Shown piece after piece: positions 48,375 through 57,556 of a stretch of DNA of 64,000 nucleotides; the stretch's first letter is position 1, and each line of letters opens with the position of its first letter. Under the pieces are notes generated by a model, which was not told where the DNA came from, did no database searches, and saw only the letters and a program-made list of their open reading frames with translations. The stretch is from Saccharothrix espanaensis DSM 44229 (lineage in GTDB: Bacteria > Actinomycetota > Actinomycetes > Mycobacteriales > Pseudonocardiaceae). The stretch covers positions 6,820,001 to 6,884,000 of the forward strand of contig NC_019673.1 in assembly GCF_000328705.1 (NCBI RefSeq), read 5' to 3'. Both the position numbers and the translations under genes were made by a program.

Positions 48375-49928
48375 TCAGAACGAGAGCGACCAACCGTCGA
48401 CGTTCCCGGTGTCGTAGGAGTACACGTCCGTCACGCGCAGCTTCCACGTGCCGTTCTTGTTCTCCGGCCCCGTGTTCACCGTGAAGGTCTCGTGGATCCC
48501 GCTCGCGGAGCCCACACCGCCGGCCTTGCGGAGCACGATCGCGTTGCCGCTGGGACCGACCAGGTCGATCGCCAGGTCACCGGTGTAGGAGTGGTTGATG
48601 TCCACCTTGACCGATGTAGACGCCGAACCCACACCCTCACAACCGGTCACGGTCACGCTGCTCGACACCGCCGAACCCGCGTCCGGGATCGCCACGTCGT
48701 CCGCGTTCGAACCACCGGAGCAGGGGCCACTGTCACCGATGAATCCCGTGTACAACAGCTTGTTCGGCGAACCCGAACCTGCGTTCTTGACCACACCGCT
48801 GGTCGCGTTGTCGGTCAGGGCCTTGGACACCTGGGCCGGCGTGGCCGAGGTGTTGCCCGACAGGTACAGCGCGGCCGCGCCCGCCACGTGCGGCGTCGCC
48901 ATGGACGTGCCGCTGATGGAATTGGTGCTGCCGTTGTTCCACGTCGAGGTGATGCCCGTGCCGGGCGCGAAGATGTCCGTGCACGACCCGTAGTTGGAGA
49001 ACGTCGACCGGGTGTCGGAGCTGTCCGTGGCGTTCACCGTGATCGCCTCGGGGGTCCGCGCCGGCGAGGTGGAGCACGCGTCCTTGTTGTCGTTGCCGGC
49101 GGCCACCGCGAAGGTGACACCGGCCGCGACGGCCCGCTTGACCGCGTTGTCCACCGAGGAGTCCGCCCCGCCGCCGAGGCTCAGGTTGGCCACGGCGGGC
49201 TTGACGGCGTTCTTGGCGACCCAGTCGATACCGCCGATGACCTGCGACCACTCGCCCTGGCCCTGGCAGTTGAGCACCCGCACGCCGACCAGCTTCACAC
49301 CCTTGGCCACGCCGTAGGTGGTGCTGCCGATGGTGCCGGCGACGTGCGTGCCGTGGCCGTTGCAGTCCTGCGCCACCGAGTCGTTGTCGATGAAGTCGTA
49401 CCCGTCGACCGCGCGGCCGCCGAAGTCGCTGTGCGCCTTGTGGACACCGGTGTCCACGACGTACGCGGTGACGTTCGACGCGGTGTTGGCGTAGTTGTAC
49501 TTCTTGTCCAGCGGCAGGTTCTTCTGGTCGACCCGGTCCAGGCCCCAGGTCGGGTTGTCCTGCACCCCGGTCGCCTTGGCGATGCCGTCCTGCTCCACGT
49601 AGTCCACGGCCGGGTCGGCGGCGAGCTTGCGGGCCTGGGCCTCGCTCATCGACACCGAGAAGCCGCGCAGCGCGGCGGTGTAGGTGAGCTTGACCTTGCC
49701 GCCGTACTTCGCGGCCAGGTCACCCGCCTTGGCCGGGGCCTGCGGCGCACCGACCGCGCTGTCCTTGAACACGACGATGTAGGCGTCCTTGACCGCGCCG
49801 GGTGCGTCCGCGCCGCGGATGGCACCCTCGGCGGCGTACCCGTACCCGTAACCCACGCCGGCCATCAGCGCCGACGTCGCCAGGCACGCGGTCACGACCC
49901 GTCGCGGGGTCGAGCGATCATGTCGCAT
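48375..49928 (-). CDS. Secreted S8 subtilisin-like protease with P-like C-terminal domain (paralogue 2)
   Basis: 517 residues: signal (about 1-33), I9 propeptide (DAYIVVFKDSAVG to about 118), catalytic Asp159, His192, Asn279, Ser342 with the usual NLSLGGG strand, then the same convertase-like C-terminal domain as paralogue 1. The last ~310 bp are almost identical to paralogue 1, while the catalytic regions have diverged, pointing to gene conversion. ATG at 49928 with GGAG upstream. Promoter shares a motif block with the S1 protease. Confidence 0.95.
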   Translation of the reverse strand: MRHDRSTPRRVVTACLATSALMAGVGYGYGYAAEGAIRGADAPGAVKDAYIVVFKDSAVGAPQAPAKAGDLAAKYGGKVKLTYTAALRGFSVSMSEAQARKLAADPAVDYVEQDGIAKATGVQDNPTWGLDRVDQKNLPLDKKYNYANTASNVTAYVVDTGVHKAHSDFGGRAVDGYDFIDNDSVAQDCNGHGTHVAGTIGSTTYGVAKGVKLVGVRVLNCQGQGEWSQVIGGIDWVAKNAVKPAVANLSLGGGADSSVDNAVKRAVAAGVTFAVAAGNDNKDACSTSPARTPEAITVNATDSSDTRSTFSNYGSCTDIFAPGTGITSTWNNGSTNSISGTSMATPHVAGAAALYLSGNTSATPAQVSKALTDNATSGVVKNAGSGSPNKLLYTGFIGDSGPCSGGSNADDVAIPDAGSAVSSSVTVTGCEGVGSASTSVKVDINHSYTGDLAIDLVGPSGNAIVLRKAGGVGSASGIHETFTVNTGPENKNGTWKLRVTDVYSYDTGNVDGWSLSF

Positions 49929-50018
49929 GGGGTGTGCTCCGTTCCACTCGGCCGCCATGCAGGGGTCGGTGACGACTGACGGCCATGTGATTTCCACCTT
50001 CGGGCGACGCGCGACCCC

Positions 50019-50056
50019 GAACAATCCGGGTAGTAGTACGTAGGGCTACGCAAACT
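50019..50056 (-). promoter_or_regulatory. Conserved protease promoter block (copy 2)
   Basis: GAACAATC (50019-50026), GGGT, CGTAGGG (50039-50045), TACG and ACTAA match the block at 31778-31817 with the same spacing. The core is an inverted repeat CGTAG/CTACG (50039-50050). It lies about 90 bp before the S8 start on the minus strand; the divergent Ppx-like gene starts 70 bp away and might share it. Confidence 0.6.
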
Positions 50057-50125
50057 AAGCGTGGTTTCACCCGATGACACCGTGGGTAGCCCGGTAGTTC
50101 GAAGAGTGGGCGGTGGCGGGAACGG

Positions 50126-51040
50126 ATGTCCGGAGGACCAGGTCAGGTCGGCGTGCTCGACGTCGGCTGCTTCAGCGCGCACCTCGTCGTGGTCGACGAC
50201 CCGGCGTTGCACCCTGTGCTGTCCCACAAGACCCGGCTGCGACTCGACCTCAGTCTGGACGGGAACGCCGGAGTCCGCAGGTCGGGAGTGGACCAGGTGG
50301 TCGCGGCGGTGCGTGAGGCACGACACGTCGCGGAGCGCGCGGGCGTGCGCGAACTGCTGCCGTGGGCCACGTCGGTGCTGCGCGACGCGCCCAACGCCGC
50401 CGAGGTGTTCGCCGAGGTGGAACGCCGGACCGGGGTCGCGCTGCGGTCGCTGTCCGGTGTGGAGGAGGCCCGGCTGGCCTATCTGGCGGCACGCCGCTGG
50501 TTCGGCGCGGACGTCGGCCCGATGGTCGTGCTCGACATCGGCGGCGGCACGGTCGAGGTGGCCGCCGGGAGCACGGGTGAGCCCGTCCTGGCGGCGTCGC
50601 TGCCCTACGGCGCGCGCACGCTGTCCCGCTGCCAGGTCGACCCGGAGGTGCTGCGGGCCTCGCTGCTGGAGTCGATGGACGCGCTGGGCGACCTGCGGGG
50701 GCACTTCGCGGTCGGCTGCTCGAAGGTGTTCCAGCAGCTGGCCCGGCTCTCCGGCGCGCGCCCGCAGCGCGACGGCCCGGACGTCCGCCGGACGCTGCGC
50801 GTCGAGGACCTGCGGCGCTGGGCGCGGCGGCTGGCCGCCATGCCGGACCGGCAACGGGCGCGCCTGCCGGGCATCTCCCGCCACCGGGCGGGGCAGAGCG
50901 CGGCGGGCGCGGTGGTGGCCGAGGCGCTGATGACCGCCGCGGGGCACGACGAGGTGGCCATCTGCCCGTGGTCGACGCGGGAAGGCCTGCTGCTCACCCT
51001 GATCGGGGCGGGCGACGACGAGATCTGCCGGGTGGCGTGA
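50126..51040 (+). CDS. Ppx/GppA-like phosphatase (ASKHA fold)
   Basis: 304 residues. VLDVGCFSAHLVVVD and the second phosphate-binding block VLDIGGGTVEVAAG, plus ATSVLRDAPNAAEVFAEV, match the two halves of exopolyphosphatase/guanosine-pentaphosphate phosphatases. The first block normally reads D-x-G-S-N-S; here it is DVGCFSAH, so activity may differ. Probable role in polyphosphate or (p)ppGpp turnover. ATG at 50126. A STAS gene follows 12 bp later. Confidence 0.85.
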   Translation: MSGGPGQVGVLDVGCFSAHLVVVDDPALHPVLSHKTRLRLDLSLDGNAGVRRSGVDQVVAAVREARHVAERAGVRELLPWATSVLRDAPNAAEVFAEVERRTGVALRSLSGVEEARLAYLAARRWFGADVGPMVVLDIGGGTVEVAAGSTGEPVLAASLPYGARTLSRCQVDPEVLRASLLESMDALGDLRGHFAVGCSKVFQQLARLSGARPQRDGPDVRRTLRVEDLRRWARRLAAMPDRQRARLPGISRHRAGQSAAGAVVAEALMTAAGHDEVAICPWSTREGLLLTLIGAGDDEICRVA

Positions 51041-51052
51041 GAGGACCAGGGA

Positions 51053-51430
51053 ATGCTGGCGTTGTCGGTCGAAGCCCACCGGACGGGGTGCGCGGTGGTC
51101 GTCGCGACCGGGGAGCTGGACCTGGCGGGAGCCCGCCGGGTGCTGGACAAACTGGACCGCCTGGTCACCGAGGGGCGGGACCGGATCGTGCTGGACATGT
51201 CCGGGGTCGAGTTCTGCGGCGCGCAGGCGATGAGCGCGCTGGTCCGCACGCGCGCGCGGGCGCAGCGCGCCGGAGGCTGGCTGCGGCTGGCCGCCGTGCC
51301 GCCGCACGTGCGCCGGGTGTTCGGCAAGATGGACCTCGACCGGCTGTTCCCGCACTTCCCGGACGTGACGGCGGCCGCGGCCGGCCGCGCCATCCCGGAC
51401 CAGCGCTCCGGCTCGACGCGCCCCGAGTGA
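51053..51430 (+). CDS. STAS-domain protein lacking the phospho-acceptor
   Basis: 125 residues: VVVATGELDLAGARRVLDKL, VLDMSGVEFCGAQAMSALV. The place of the usual D-S-S/T-G acceptor reads G-A-Q-A, so it cannot be phosphorylated there by an RsbW kinase. It may act as a constitutive or passive binder. ATG at 51053, 12 bp after the Ppx-like stop, so probably cotranscribed. 51431-51592 holds no gene. Confidence 0.85.
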   Translation: MLALSVEAHRTGCAVVVATGELDLAGARRVLDKLDRLVTEGRDRIVLDMSGVEFCGAQAMSALVRTRARAQRAGGWLRLAAVPPHVRRVFGKMDLDRLFPHFPDVTAAAAGRAIPDQRSGSTRPE

Positions 51431-51592
51431 CCCACCGGACCACGCGACGAGCCGGACGTCACCGCGCCCGCCGGCGGCGCACCGGCCCGACGCGACCGGG
51501 CTGACCCACCACGCGGCGCACGGCCGAGCCGGACGACGCACCGGTTCAACGCGCCCCGGGGTGATCCGCGACACCGCCAGGAGGCAAACGGG

Positions 51593-52135
51593 TTGAGCCG
51601 CACCGACCCGCCGGCCGATCATCCCGGCGTGGACATCCGACCCGCCCGGCCCGACGAGTTCCCGCTCCTTCAGGCCATCGAGGACGCCTCCGGCGCGCCC
51701 TTCCGCGACTTCGGGATGCCCGAGATCGCCGACGACGACCACCTGCCGCTGGACGTGCTGGCCCGGCTGCACGTCTGGGTGGCCGCCGACCCCGGTCCGG
51801 TGGCCTGGATCGCGGCCGAGGAGGTCGACGTGCACGCGCACGTCGAGCAGGTCAGCGTGCACCCCGACCACGCCCGGCGCGGCATCGGCGCGCGGCTGCT
51901 GGACCACGTGCAGGAGTGGGCGGCGGGGCGCGGGCTGGCCGGGGTCACGCTCACCACCTTCCGCGACATCCCGTGGAACGCCCCCTACTACGAGCGGCTC
52001 GGTTTCCGCGAGATCGCCGTGCTCACGCCCGCGCTGGAGGCGCTCGTCGCGGAGGAGGCCGAGCGCGGGTTGGACCCCGTCAAACGTGTGTGCCTGCGCC
52101 GGGCGTCCGACGAGGGGGTTCGCGGGCGATACTGA
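51593..52135 (+). CDS. GNAT family N-acetyltransferase
   Basis: 180 residues. IRPARPDEFPLLQAIEDASG begins the fold; VEQVSVHPDHARRGIGARLL is the acetyl-CoA-binding A motif (R-R-G-I-G), and YYERLGFREI the C-terminal motif. Acceptor unknown. TTG at 51593 is chosen for GGAGG 8 nt upstream; a GTG near 51629 would trim a disordered N-terminus. Cytosolic. Confidence 0.88.
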   Translation: MSRTDPPADHPGVDIRPARPDEFPLLQAIEDASGAPFRDFGMPEIADDDHLPLDVLARLHVWVAADPGPVAWIAAEEVDVHAHVEQVSVHPDHARRGIGARLLDHVQEWAAGRGLAGVTLTTFRDIPWNAPYYERLGFREIAVLTPALEALVAEEAERGLDPVKRVCLRRASDEGVRGRY

Positions 52136-52178
52136 ACGGGTAGACCTCCCCTCAGGCAACCGTTCGGAGGCTCCCCCA

Positions 52179-53086
52179 GTGGTCGATTTCGTGCACGAGG
52201 CACTGCTCTACCGCGACGCGGACGAGTACGTCGCGAGCACCGCGCCGTTCGTGCTCGACGCCCTGTCCGCCGGCGAGCCGGTGCTGGTCGCCGTGCCCCA
52301 GCCGAAGGTCGACCTGCTGCGCGGCGCGCTGGGCCGCGACGCCGACCGGGTGGAGTTCCTCGACATCACCCGGGCCGGATCATCCCCGGCGTGCTGGCCT
52401 CGTTCGCCGACAACGGGCGCGGCGGTCGGGTGCGGGTGGTCGGCGAACCGGTCTGGGCCGGGCGGACGGAGCTGGAGTACCCCGCCTGCGTGCAGCACGA
52501 GGCGCTGGTCAACACCGCGTTCGAGGACCGGGCGGCGTGGATGCTGTGCTCGTACGACGTGGCCGGGCTCGCCCCGTCGGTGCTGCGCGACGCCGAGACC
52601 ACCCACCCGGTGGTGGTCGAGGGCACCCGGCGGCGGGTCAGCACCGGCTACCGCGACCCGTTCCTGACCGTGGAGGAGTTCAACCGCCCGCTGCCGCCGC
52701 CCCCGCCGGACGCGCTGCGGCGCCGGTTCGACGTGGACGGCCTGGTCGGCACCCGGCGCGCGGTGGCGGCGTTCGCGCGCGACGCGAACCTGTCCGAGGA
52801 GCGGATCGAGGACCTGGTGCTGGCGGTGAACGAACTCGCGACCAACAGCGTCGTGCACGCGGGCGGCAGCGGCGTGGTGCTGCTGTGGCGGGAGGGCTCG
52901 GCCGCGGTGTGCGAGGTCCGCGACACGGGCCGCCTGGCGAACCCGATGGTCGGCCGCCGCCACCCCGGCCCGTCGGCGCACGGCGGGTACGGCGTGATGC
53001 TGGTCAACCTGCTGTGCGACCTGGTGCGGGTGCACACCCGCGAAGACGGCACCGCGATCCGCGTCTACCTCGACGCGCAGCACTGA
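52179..53086 (+). pseudogene. MEDS-domain/anti-sigma ATPase, frameshifted
   Basis: GTG at 52179 (GGAGG upstream) reads VVDFVHEALLYRDADEYV and VEFLDITRAG; the matching continuation VLASFADNGRGGRVRVVGEP to an RsbW-type HATPase (VNELATNSVVHAG, EVRDTGRLANP, HGGYGVMLVNLLCD) is in a different frame from about 52381. Near 52371-52380 the expected G-R-N-P-G segment is missing, consistent with a short deletion between GGGCCGG-type repeats. Intact relatives are sensors where a MEDS domain controls an anti-sigma kinase. The C-terminal kinase could still be made from an internal start (52391). Confidence 0.75.
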
Positions 53087-53299
53087 CCCACCGGCCGCGG
53101 TGGTGGCGTTGGTCCGCTCCGGCCGTGCACTCGCGGGCAGTGCGACCGGTTCAACGCCGAACCCGACGCCGCACGACGGCGAGCGCCACACCCCCCGACC
53201 GCACACGCAACCGCCACCGCGGTGATCCGACCACCACGCGCCGACACCGGCCCGACGGGCACCGGCGGACCGGCACAGGCCGCGCCGGCACGGGCTGGA

Positions 53300-53494
53300 C
53301 GGGTCCGGCACCGACGGGGGTCCGGCACCGACGGCCCGCGCGTACTCGTCCTCGACCAGCCGCACGAACCGCCGATCACTGCGACGCGCCGCCGCCCGAC
53401 CGTGCCACGAGCCGCGCGCCGACACCCAGTACCGCCGTCCGGGCTCGCCACCGAAGACGCCGGACATCATGTCCCGCAACAGGGGCTCGGACCG
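53300..53494 (-). pseudogene. Possible remnant of a DUF6082-like protein
   Basis: In the 600-bp gap 53087-53683 the minus strand encodes LRDMMSGVFGGEPGRRYWVS, ARGSWHGRAAARRSDRRFV and RLVEDEYARAVGAGPP, which looks like the C-terminal end of DUF6082-type proteins. No membrane segment or start precedes it and the frame drifts into low-complexity sequence. The rest of the gap is GC-rich filler with no supportable gene. Confidence 0.35.
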
Positions 53495-53683
53495 AACGCC
53501 CGCGGGAGTTTCCGCCCGCCGACGCGCCCGCCCTGACATCGTCCGATCGCCGGGGGCGCGGGCGACCGCGACCGGCAGGGTGTCGACGGTGGCGGGCCGT
53601 CGGTGTCGGGCAGTGCTTCGGCATCACGTCGGACGTGCCGTGGCGGGGCCCGGCACCGGTCGCGGCCCGGCAGAATCGAGCAG

Positions 53684-54406
53684 GTGACCACAGCCCTCTT
53701 GTTCGCGCACGGCGCCGGCGGCACCGTGCGGGCGAACTTCGCCTCGGTGATCCCGATGCTGTCCCGGACCCGCCCGGTGTACTCGGTCGACTTCCCGGGG
53801 TCCGGTGCCACCCCTCGGGCGGACGGGCCGCTGGAGCTCGACGACCTGGCGGACCGGCTGGTCGCGGCGGCGGGCGAGGAGCGGTTCGCGGTCGTCGGCT
53901 ACTCGATGGGCTGCGCGGTCGCGGTGCGCGCCGCGCTGCGGTACCCCGAACGCGTCACCGGCCTGGTGCTGACCGCCGGTTTCGCCCGGATCGACGACGC
54001 CACCCGCGCGCGCACCGAGCAGTGGCGGCGGCTGCTGGCGGCCGGTGACAGGGCGGCGCTGGCCCGGTTCGTCATGTCGGTGGTCCTCGGTGAGCCGTTC
54101 CACCGGTCGATGACCGCGGAGCAGGTCGAGGGCTTCCTGGAGATCGTCGCCATGACCACCCCGGTCGGCGTGGACGAGCAGGTCGAGCTGGTGCAGCGGA
54201 TCGACCTGACGCCGGAGCTGCCCGACGTGCGGGTGCCCACCCTGGTGATCGCCACCAAGCACGACCGGCTGATCACGCCGGCCTGCACGCGGGCGCTGGC
54301 CGACGCGATCCCCGGCGCGCGCTGGGCCGAGCTGGACAGCGGCCACGCGCCCGCGCTGGAGGCCCCGGCCGAGTGGGTCCGGCTGATCACCGGGTTCGTG
54401 GACTGA
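53684..54406 (+). CDS. Alpha/beta hydrolase
   Basis: 240 residues. AHGAGGTVRANFASVIPML oxyanion region, VDFPGSGATP, nucleophile GYSMG and a late TKHDRLITP plus DSGHAPALE (Asp, His). Full lipase/esterase-like set, no signal peptide; substrate unknown. GTG at 53684; upstream in-frame codons give unlikely protein. It begins a run of plus-strand genes with the HAD and LLM genes but is 41 bp from the next. Confidence 0.88.
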   Translation: MTTALLFAHGAGGTVRANFASVIPMLSRTRPVYSVDFPGSGATPRADGPLELDDLADRLVAAAGEERFAVVGYSMGCAVAVRAALRYPERVTGLVLTAGFARIDDATRARTEQWRRLLAAGDRAALARFVMSVVLGEPFHRSMTAEQVEGFLEIVAMTTPVGVDEQVELVQRIDLTPELPDVRVPTLVIATKHDRLITPACTRALADAIPGARWAELDSGHAPALEAPAEWVRLITGFVD

Positions 54407-54447
54407 GCCGGCGTTTGCGGTTGCGCCGCTCGGGCTAACCACTGCGG

Positions 54448-55095
54448 GTGACCAACGCGCTCGTGCTCGATGTGGACGGAACCCTGGTCGACTCCAACTA
54501 CCACCACGCCCTGGCCTGGTACCGGGCGTTCCGGCGGTTCGACGTGACGGTGCCGGTGTGGCGGATCCACCGCGCCGTGGGCATGGGCGGTGACCGGCTG
54601 GTCGCCGCCGTGGCCGGGCAGCACGTGGAGGACGCCCACGGCGACGAACTCCGGCAGGCGTGGGAGGACGAGTTCGACCCGATGCTGGACGAGGTGCGGC
54701 CGCTGGAGGGCGCGCACCGGCTGGTGACCGCCGCCGTCGAAGCGGGGTTCGCCGTGGTGCTGGCCAGTTCCGGCAAGCGCCGGCACGTGGAGCACTACGT
54801 GAAGCTGCTGGAGGTCGACGGCGTCGAGGCCACCTCGTCCGACGACGTCGACACGACCAAGCCCGCGCCCGACCTCATCGAGGTGGCGCTGGACCGGGTC
54901 GCCCCGGATGCGCGGGCGGTGGTCGTCGGCGATTCTGTCTGGGACTGCGAGGCGGCGCGGCGGGCCGGGCGGCCGGTGGTCGCGGTGCGCACCGGCGGGT
55001 TCGGCGAGGCCGAGCTGCGCGAGAGCGGCGCGTCCACCGTGTACGACGAGCTCGACCTCGTGCGGGCGGACCTGCACGACCTGCCCCTGGCCTGA
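54448..55095 (+). CDS. HAD family hydrolase
   Basis: 215 residues. Motif I LDVDGTLVDSNYHH with the nucleophilic Asp, motif II LASSGKR, motif III Lys in DTTKPAPDL and motif IV VVGDSVWDCEAARRAG: complete beta-phosphoglucomutase/phosphatase-like HAD with an alpha-helical cap. Small phosphorylated metabolite as substrate. GTG at 54448. Followed after 10 bp by the LLM oxidoreductase, so one transcript. Confidence 0.92.
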   Translation: MTNALVLDVDGTLVDSNYHHALAWYRAFRRFDVTVPVWRIHRAVGMGGDRLVAAVAGQHVEDAHGDELRQAWEDEFDPMLDEVRPLEGAHRLVTAAVEAGFAVVLASSGKRRHVEHYVKLLEVDGVEATSSDDVDTTKPAPDLIEVALDRVAPDARAVVVGDSVWDCEAARRAGRPVVAVRTGGFGEAELRESGASTVYDELDLVRADLHDLPLA

Positions 55096-55105
55096 GGAGG
55101 ACCCC

Positions 55106-56062
55106 GTGCGGATCGGCTACACCCTGATGACCGAGCAGGCCGGCCCCCGCGACCTGGTGCGCCACGCCGGGCTCGCCGAGCGGGCCGGGTTCGACTTCGA
55201 GGTGATCAGCGACCACTACTCGCCCTGGCTGGCCGAGCAGGGGCACTCGCCCTACGCGTGGAGCGTGCTCGGCGCGGTCACCCAGGCCACCGAGCGGGTC
55301 GGGTTGATGACCTACGTGACCTGCCCGACGTTCCGGTACCACCCGGCGGTCGTCGCGCAGAAGGCGGCGACCGTGCAGCTGCTCAGCGACGGCCGGTTCA
55401 CCCTCGGGCTGGGCGCGGGCGAGAACCTCAACGAGCACGTCGCCGGGCAGGGGTGGCCGCCGGTGAACGTGCGGCACGAGATGCTGCGGGAGGCCGTGGA
55501 GATCATCTCGCAGCTGTTCGACGGCGGGTACGTCAACCACTCCGGGCAGCACTTCCGGGTGGACTCGGCGAAGCTGTGGGACCTGCCCGAGCAGCGGGTG
55601 CCGATCGCCGTGGCGGTGTCCGGCGGCCAGTCGGTGCGGACGTTCGCGCCGCTGGCCGACGCGATGGTGGCGGTCGAGCCGGATTCGGAGCTGTCCCGCG
55701 AGTGGGACGTGTTCCAGGGCGGCGAGTCGCGCAAGATCGGCCAGCTGCCGATCTGCTGGGACCCGGACCGGGAGCGGGCGGTCGCCCGCGCGCACGAGCA
55801 GTTCCGCTGGTTCGCGGGCGGCTGGAAGGTCAACGCCGAGCTGCCCGGCCCGGCCGGGTTCGCCGCCGCGACGCAGTTCGTCCGCCCGGAGGACGTCGCG
55901 GAGAACATCCCGTGCGGGCCGGACGCCGGTCCGGTGGTCGAGGCGGCGCGGGCGTTCGCCGAGGCCGGGTTCACCGACCTGGCACTGGTGCAGGTCGGCG
56001 GCGGGCACCAGGAGGGGTTCCTGGACTTCGCGCGGGACGAACTGCTGCCCGCCCTGCGCTGA
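55106..56062 (+). CDS. LLM class F420-dependent oxidoreductase
   Basis: 318 residues of the luciferase-like fold. IGYTLMTEQAGPRDLVRHAG, FDFEVISDHYSPWLAEQGHS, TCPTFRYHPAVVAQKAATVQ and LGLGAGENLNEHVAG match the F420-dependent glucose-6-phosphate dehydrogenase-like subfamily. It probably transfers hydride using F420 on an unknown alcohol or sugar phosphate. GTG at 55106 with GAGGAGG upstream. Convergent with the Ser/Thr kinase, 4 bp apart. Confidence 0.92.
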   Translation: MRIGYTLMTEQAGPRDLVRHAGLAERAGFDFEVISDHYSPWLAEQGHSPYAWSVLGAVTQATERVGLMTYVTCPTFRYHPAVVAQKAATVQLLSDGRFTLGLGAGENLNEHVAGQGWPPVNVRHEMLREAVEIISQLFDGGYVNHSGQHFRVDSAKLWDLPEQRVPIAVAVSGGQSVRTFAPLADAMVAVEPDSELSREWDVFQGGESRKIGQLPICWDPDRERAVARAHEQFRWFAGGWKVNAELPGPAGFAAATQFVRPEDVAENIPCGPDAGPVVEAARAFAEAGFTDLALVQVGGGHQEGFLDFARDELLPALR

Positions 56063-56066
56063 GGGG

Positions 56067-57365
56067 TCAGCCCCGGCCGGGCGCGGGCGGCACGATCGCG
56101 GCGGGCGGCACGACCGTGGGCTTCTTCGGCTTGTTGTCGGGTTTCGTCGGGTGGACGTCCGCAGGGGGCTCGACGTCGGTCGTGGTGGGCACCGCCGTCG
56201 TCGACTCGACCTCCTCGACCGGTTTGGCCGGGGCTGGGTCGGTCCGGCGCTGCACCGCCTCGGTCGCGTCCACGACCGCGGTCTCCGGCTGCTGCTCCTG
56301 CTCCACGACGGTCACCGTGGACGGCGACTGCGTCACCACCACCGTGTGCGTCGTGGTCGCCGGTTGTTGCCGCGTGTCCGCCGCCGGCGGCCCGCTCAGG
56401 CCGAACAGCACCACGTGGGCGACCGCGACGACCAGCGCGGCGACCCCGCCGAACAGCAGCACGGCCCGCCGCCGGGCCGACCGGGCGGGCGGTTCGAGGG
56501 GTTCGGCGGGCTCCGGCCGGACCGCGGCCTGCACCTCGGTCAGCGGCGACGCGCCGACGCTGGCCAGCTCGGCGGAGGTGAGCAGGCGGGCGCACGCGGC
56601 GGCGTCCGGGCGCTTGGACGGCAGTCCGTGCGTCATCGCCGCCAGCACCTCGCCCCACGGCTCGGGCAGGTGCTCGGGCACCCTCGGCTCGCGGTGCAGC
56701 CGGGCCAGCGCGGCCTCGGTGTCGCCACCGGGGTACTCGGGCCGGCCGGTCAGGCACTCCAGCAGCACCAGGCCGAGCGCGTAGACGTCGGCGGCGGGCC
56801 CCACCTCGGCCCCGCGCACCTGCTCGGGCGCGAGGTAGCCGGCCGTGCCGACCAGCATCCCGGAGCGGGTCACCCGGGTCACCTGGGCCTGTAGCGCGAG
56901 CCCGAAATCGGCCAGGTAGGCACGGCGCTCGCCGGGTTCGAGCAGGATGTTGGAAGGTTTCACATCGCGGTGCACGACGCCGTGCCGGTGCACGTGGGCC
57001 AGGATCTCGGCGATCTGCGCGCCGACCCGGGCGACCACCTCGGGCGCGAGCGGCTCGCGCATCCGGCGGCGCAGCGTGCCGCCCTCGACGGGCTGCATGA
57101 CGTAGAACGGCCTGCCCCGGAACGAGCCGGTGTCGTACACCGTCACCACGCCGGGGCAGCGCAGCCCGGCCAGCATCTGGGCCTCCCGGTCCAGCCGGAT
57201 CTGGTCCTCGGGCGTCGCGGTGCCCTGGAACAGCTTGATGGCGACCTTGCGGTCCAGCTTGGTGTCGAACGCCCGGTAGACCTCCGCCATGCCGCCGGAC
57301 CCGTAGAGGTTGCCTAACGCGTACCGCCCGTGCACCACTTCACCGGTCAGGTCCCCGTCCCACAT
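56067..57365 (-). CDS. Membrane Ser/Thr protein kinase (PknB-like)
   Basis: 432 residues. Kinase domain about 12-275: GSGGMAEVY loop, Lys44 (VAIK), catalytic Asp134 in HRDVKPSN, Asp153 in DFG, and LAPEQVRG. One membrane helix about 300-322 (VLLFGGVAALVVAVAHVV), then a Pro/Thr/Glu-rich extracellular tail of ~110 residues with no PASTA repeats. It phosphorylates cytosolic targets in response to an outside signal. ATG at 57365 sits before a promoter-like gap to 57556. Confidence 0.93.
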   Translation of the reverse strand: MWDGDLTGEVVHGRYALGNLYGSGGMAEVYRAFDTKLDRKVAIKLFQGTATPEDQIRLDREAQMLAGLRCPGVVTVYDTGSFRGRPFYVMQPVEGGTLRRRMREPLAPEVVARVGAQIAEILAHVHRHGVVHRDVKPSNILLEPGERRAYLADFGLALQAQVTRVTRSGMLVGTAGYLAPEQVRGAEVGPAADVYALGLVLLECLTGRPEYPGGDTEAALARLHREPRVPEHLPEPWGEVLAAMTHGLPSKRPDAAACARLLTSAELASVGASPLTEVQAAVRPEPAEPLEPPARSARRRAVLLFGGVAALVVAVAHVVLFGLSGPPAADTRQQPATTTHTVVVTQSPSTVTVVEQEQQPETAVVDATEAVQRRTDPAPAKPVEEVESTTAVPTTTDVEPPADVHPTKPDNKPKKPTVVPPAAIVPPAPGRG

Positions 57366-57556
57366 CCGGCCGACCTCCGCTGCTCTGACCGAGCCATCCG
57401 TGCGCCGAAAACTACCGTCACGCTCCGGAGCGGGCTACCCCGTTTGCTGTTTCGAGTCCATCTACCCGTAGCACTCCCGTCACAAACCGCCGCGTTTCAC
57501 CGGTTCGGGCCCGATCACCGTGTTCGGGTTCGCGCAACAACGGGTAAACCGCCGAC

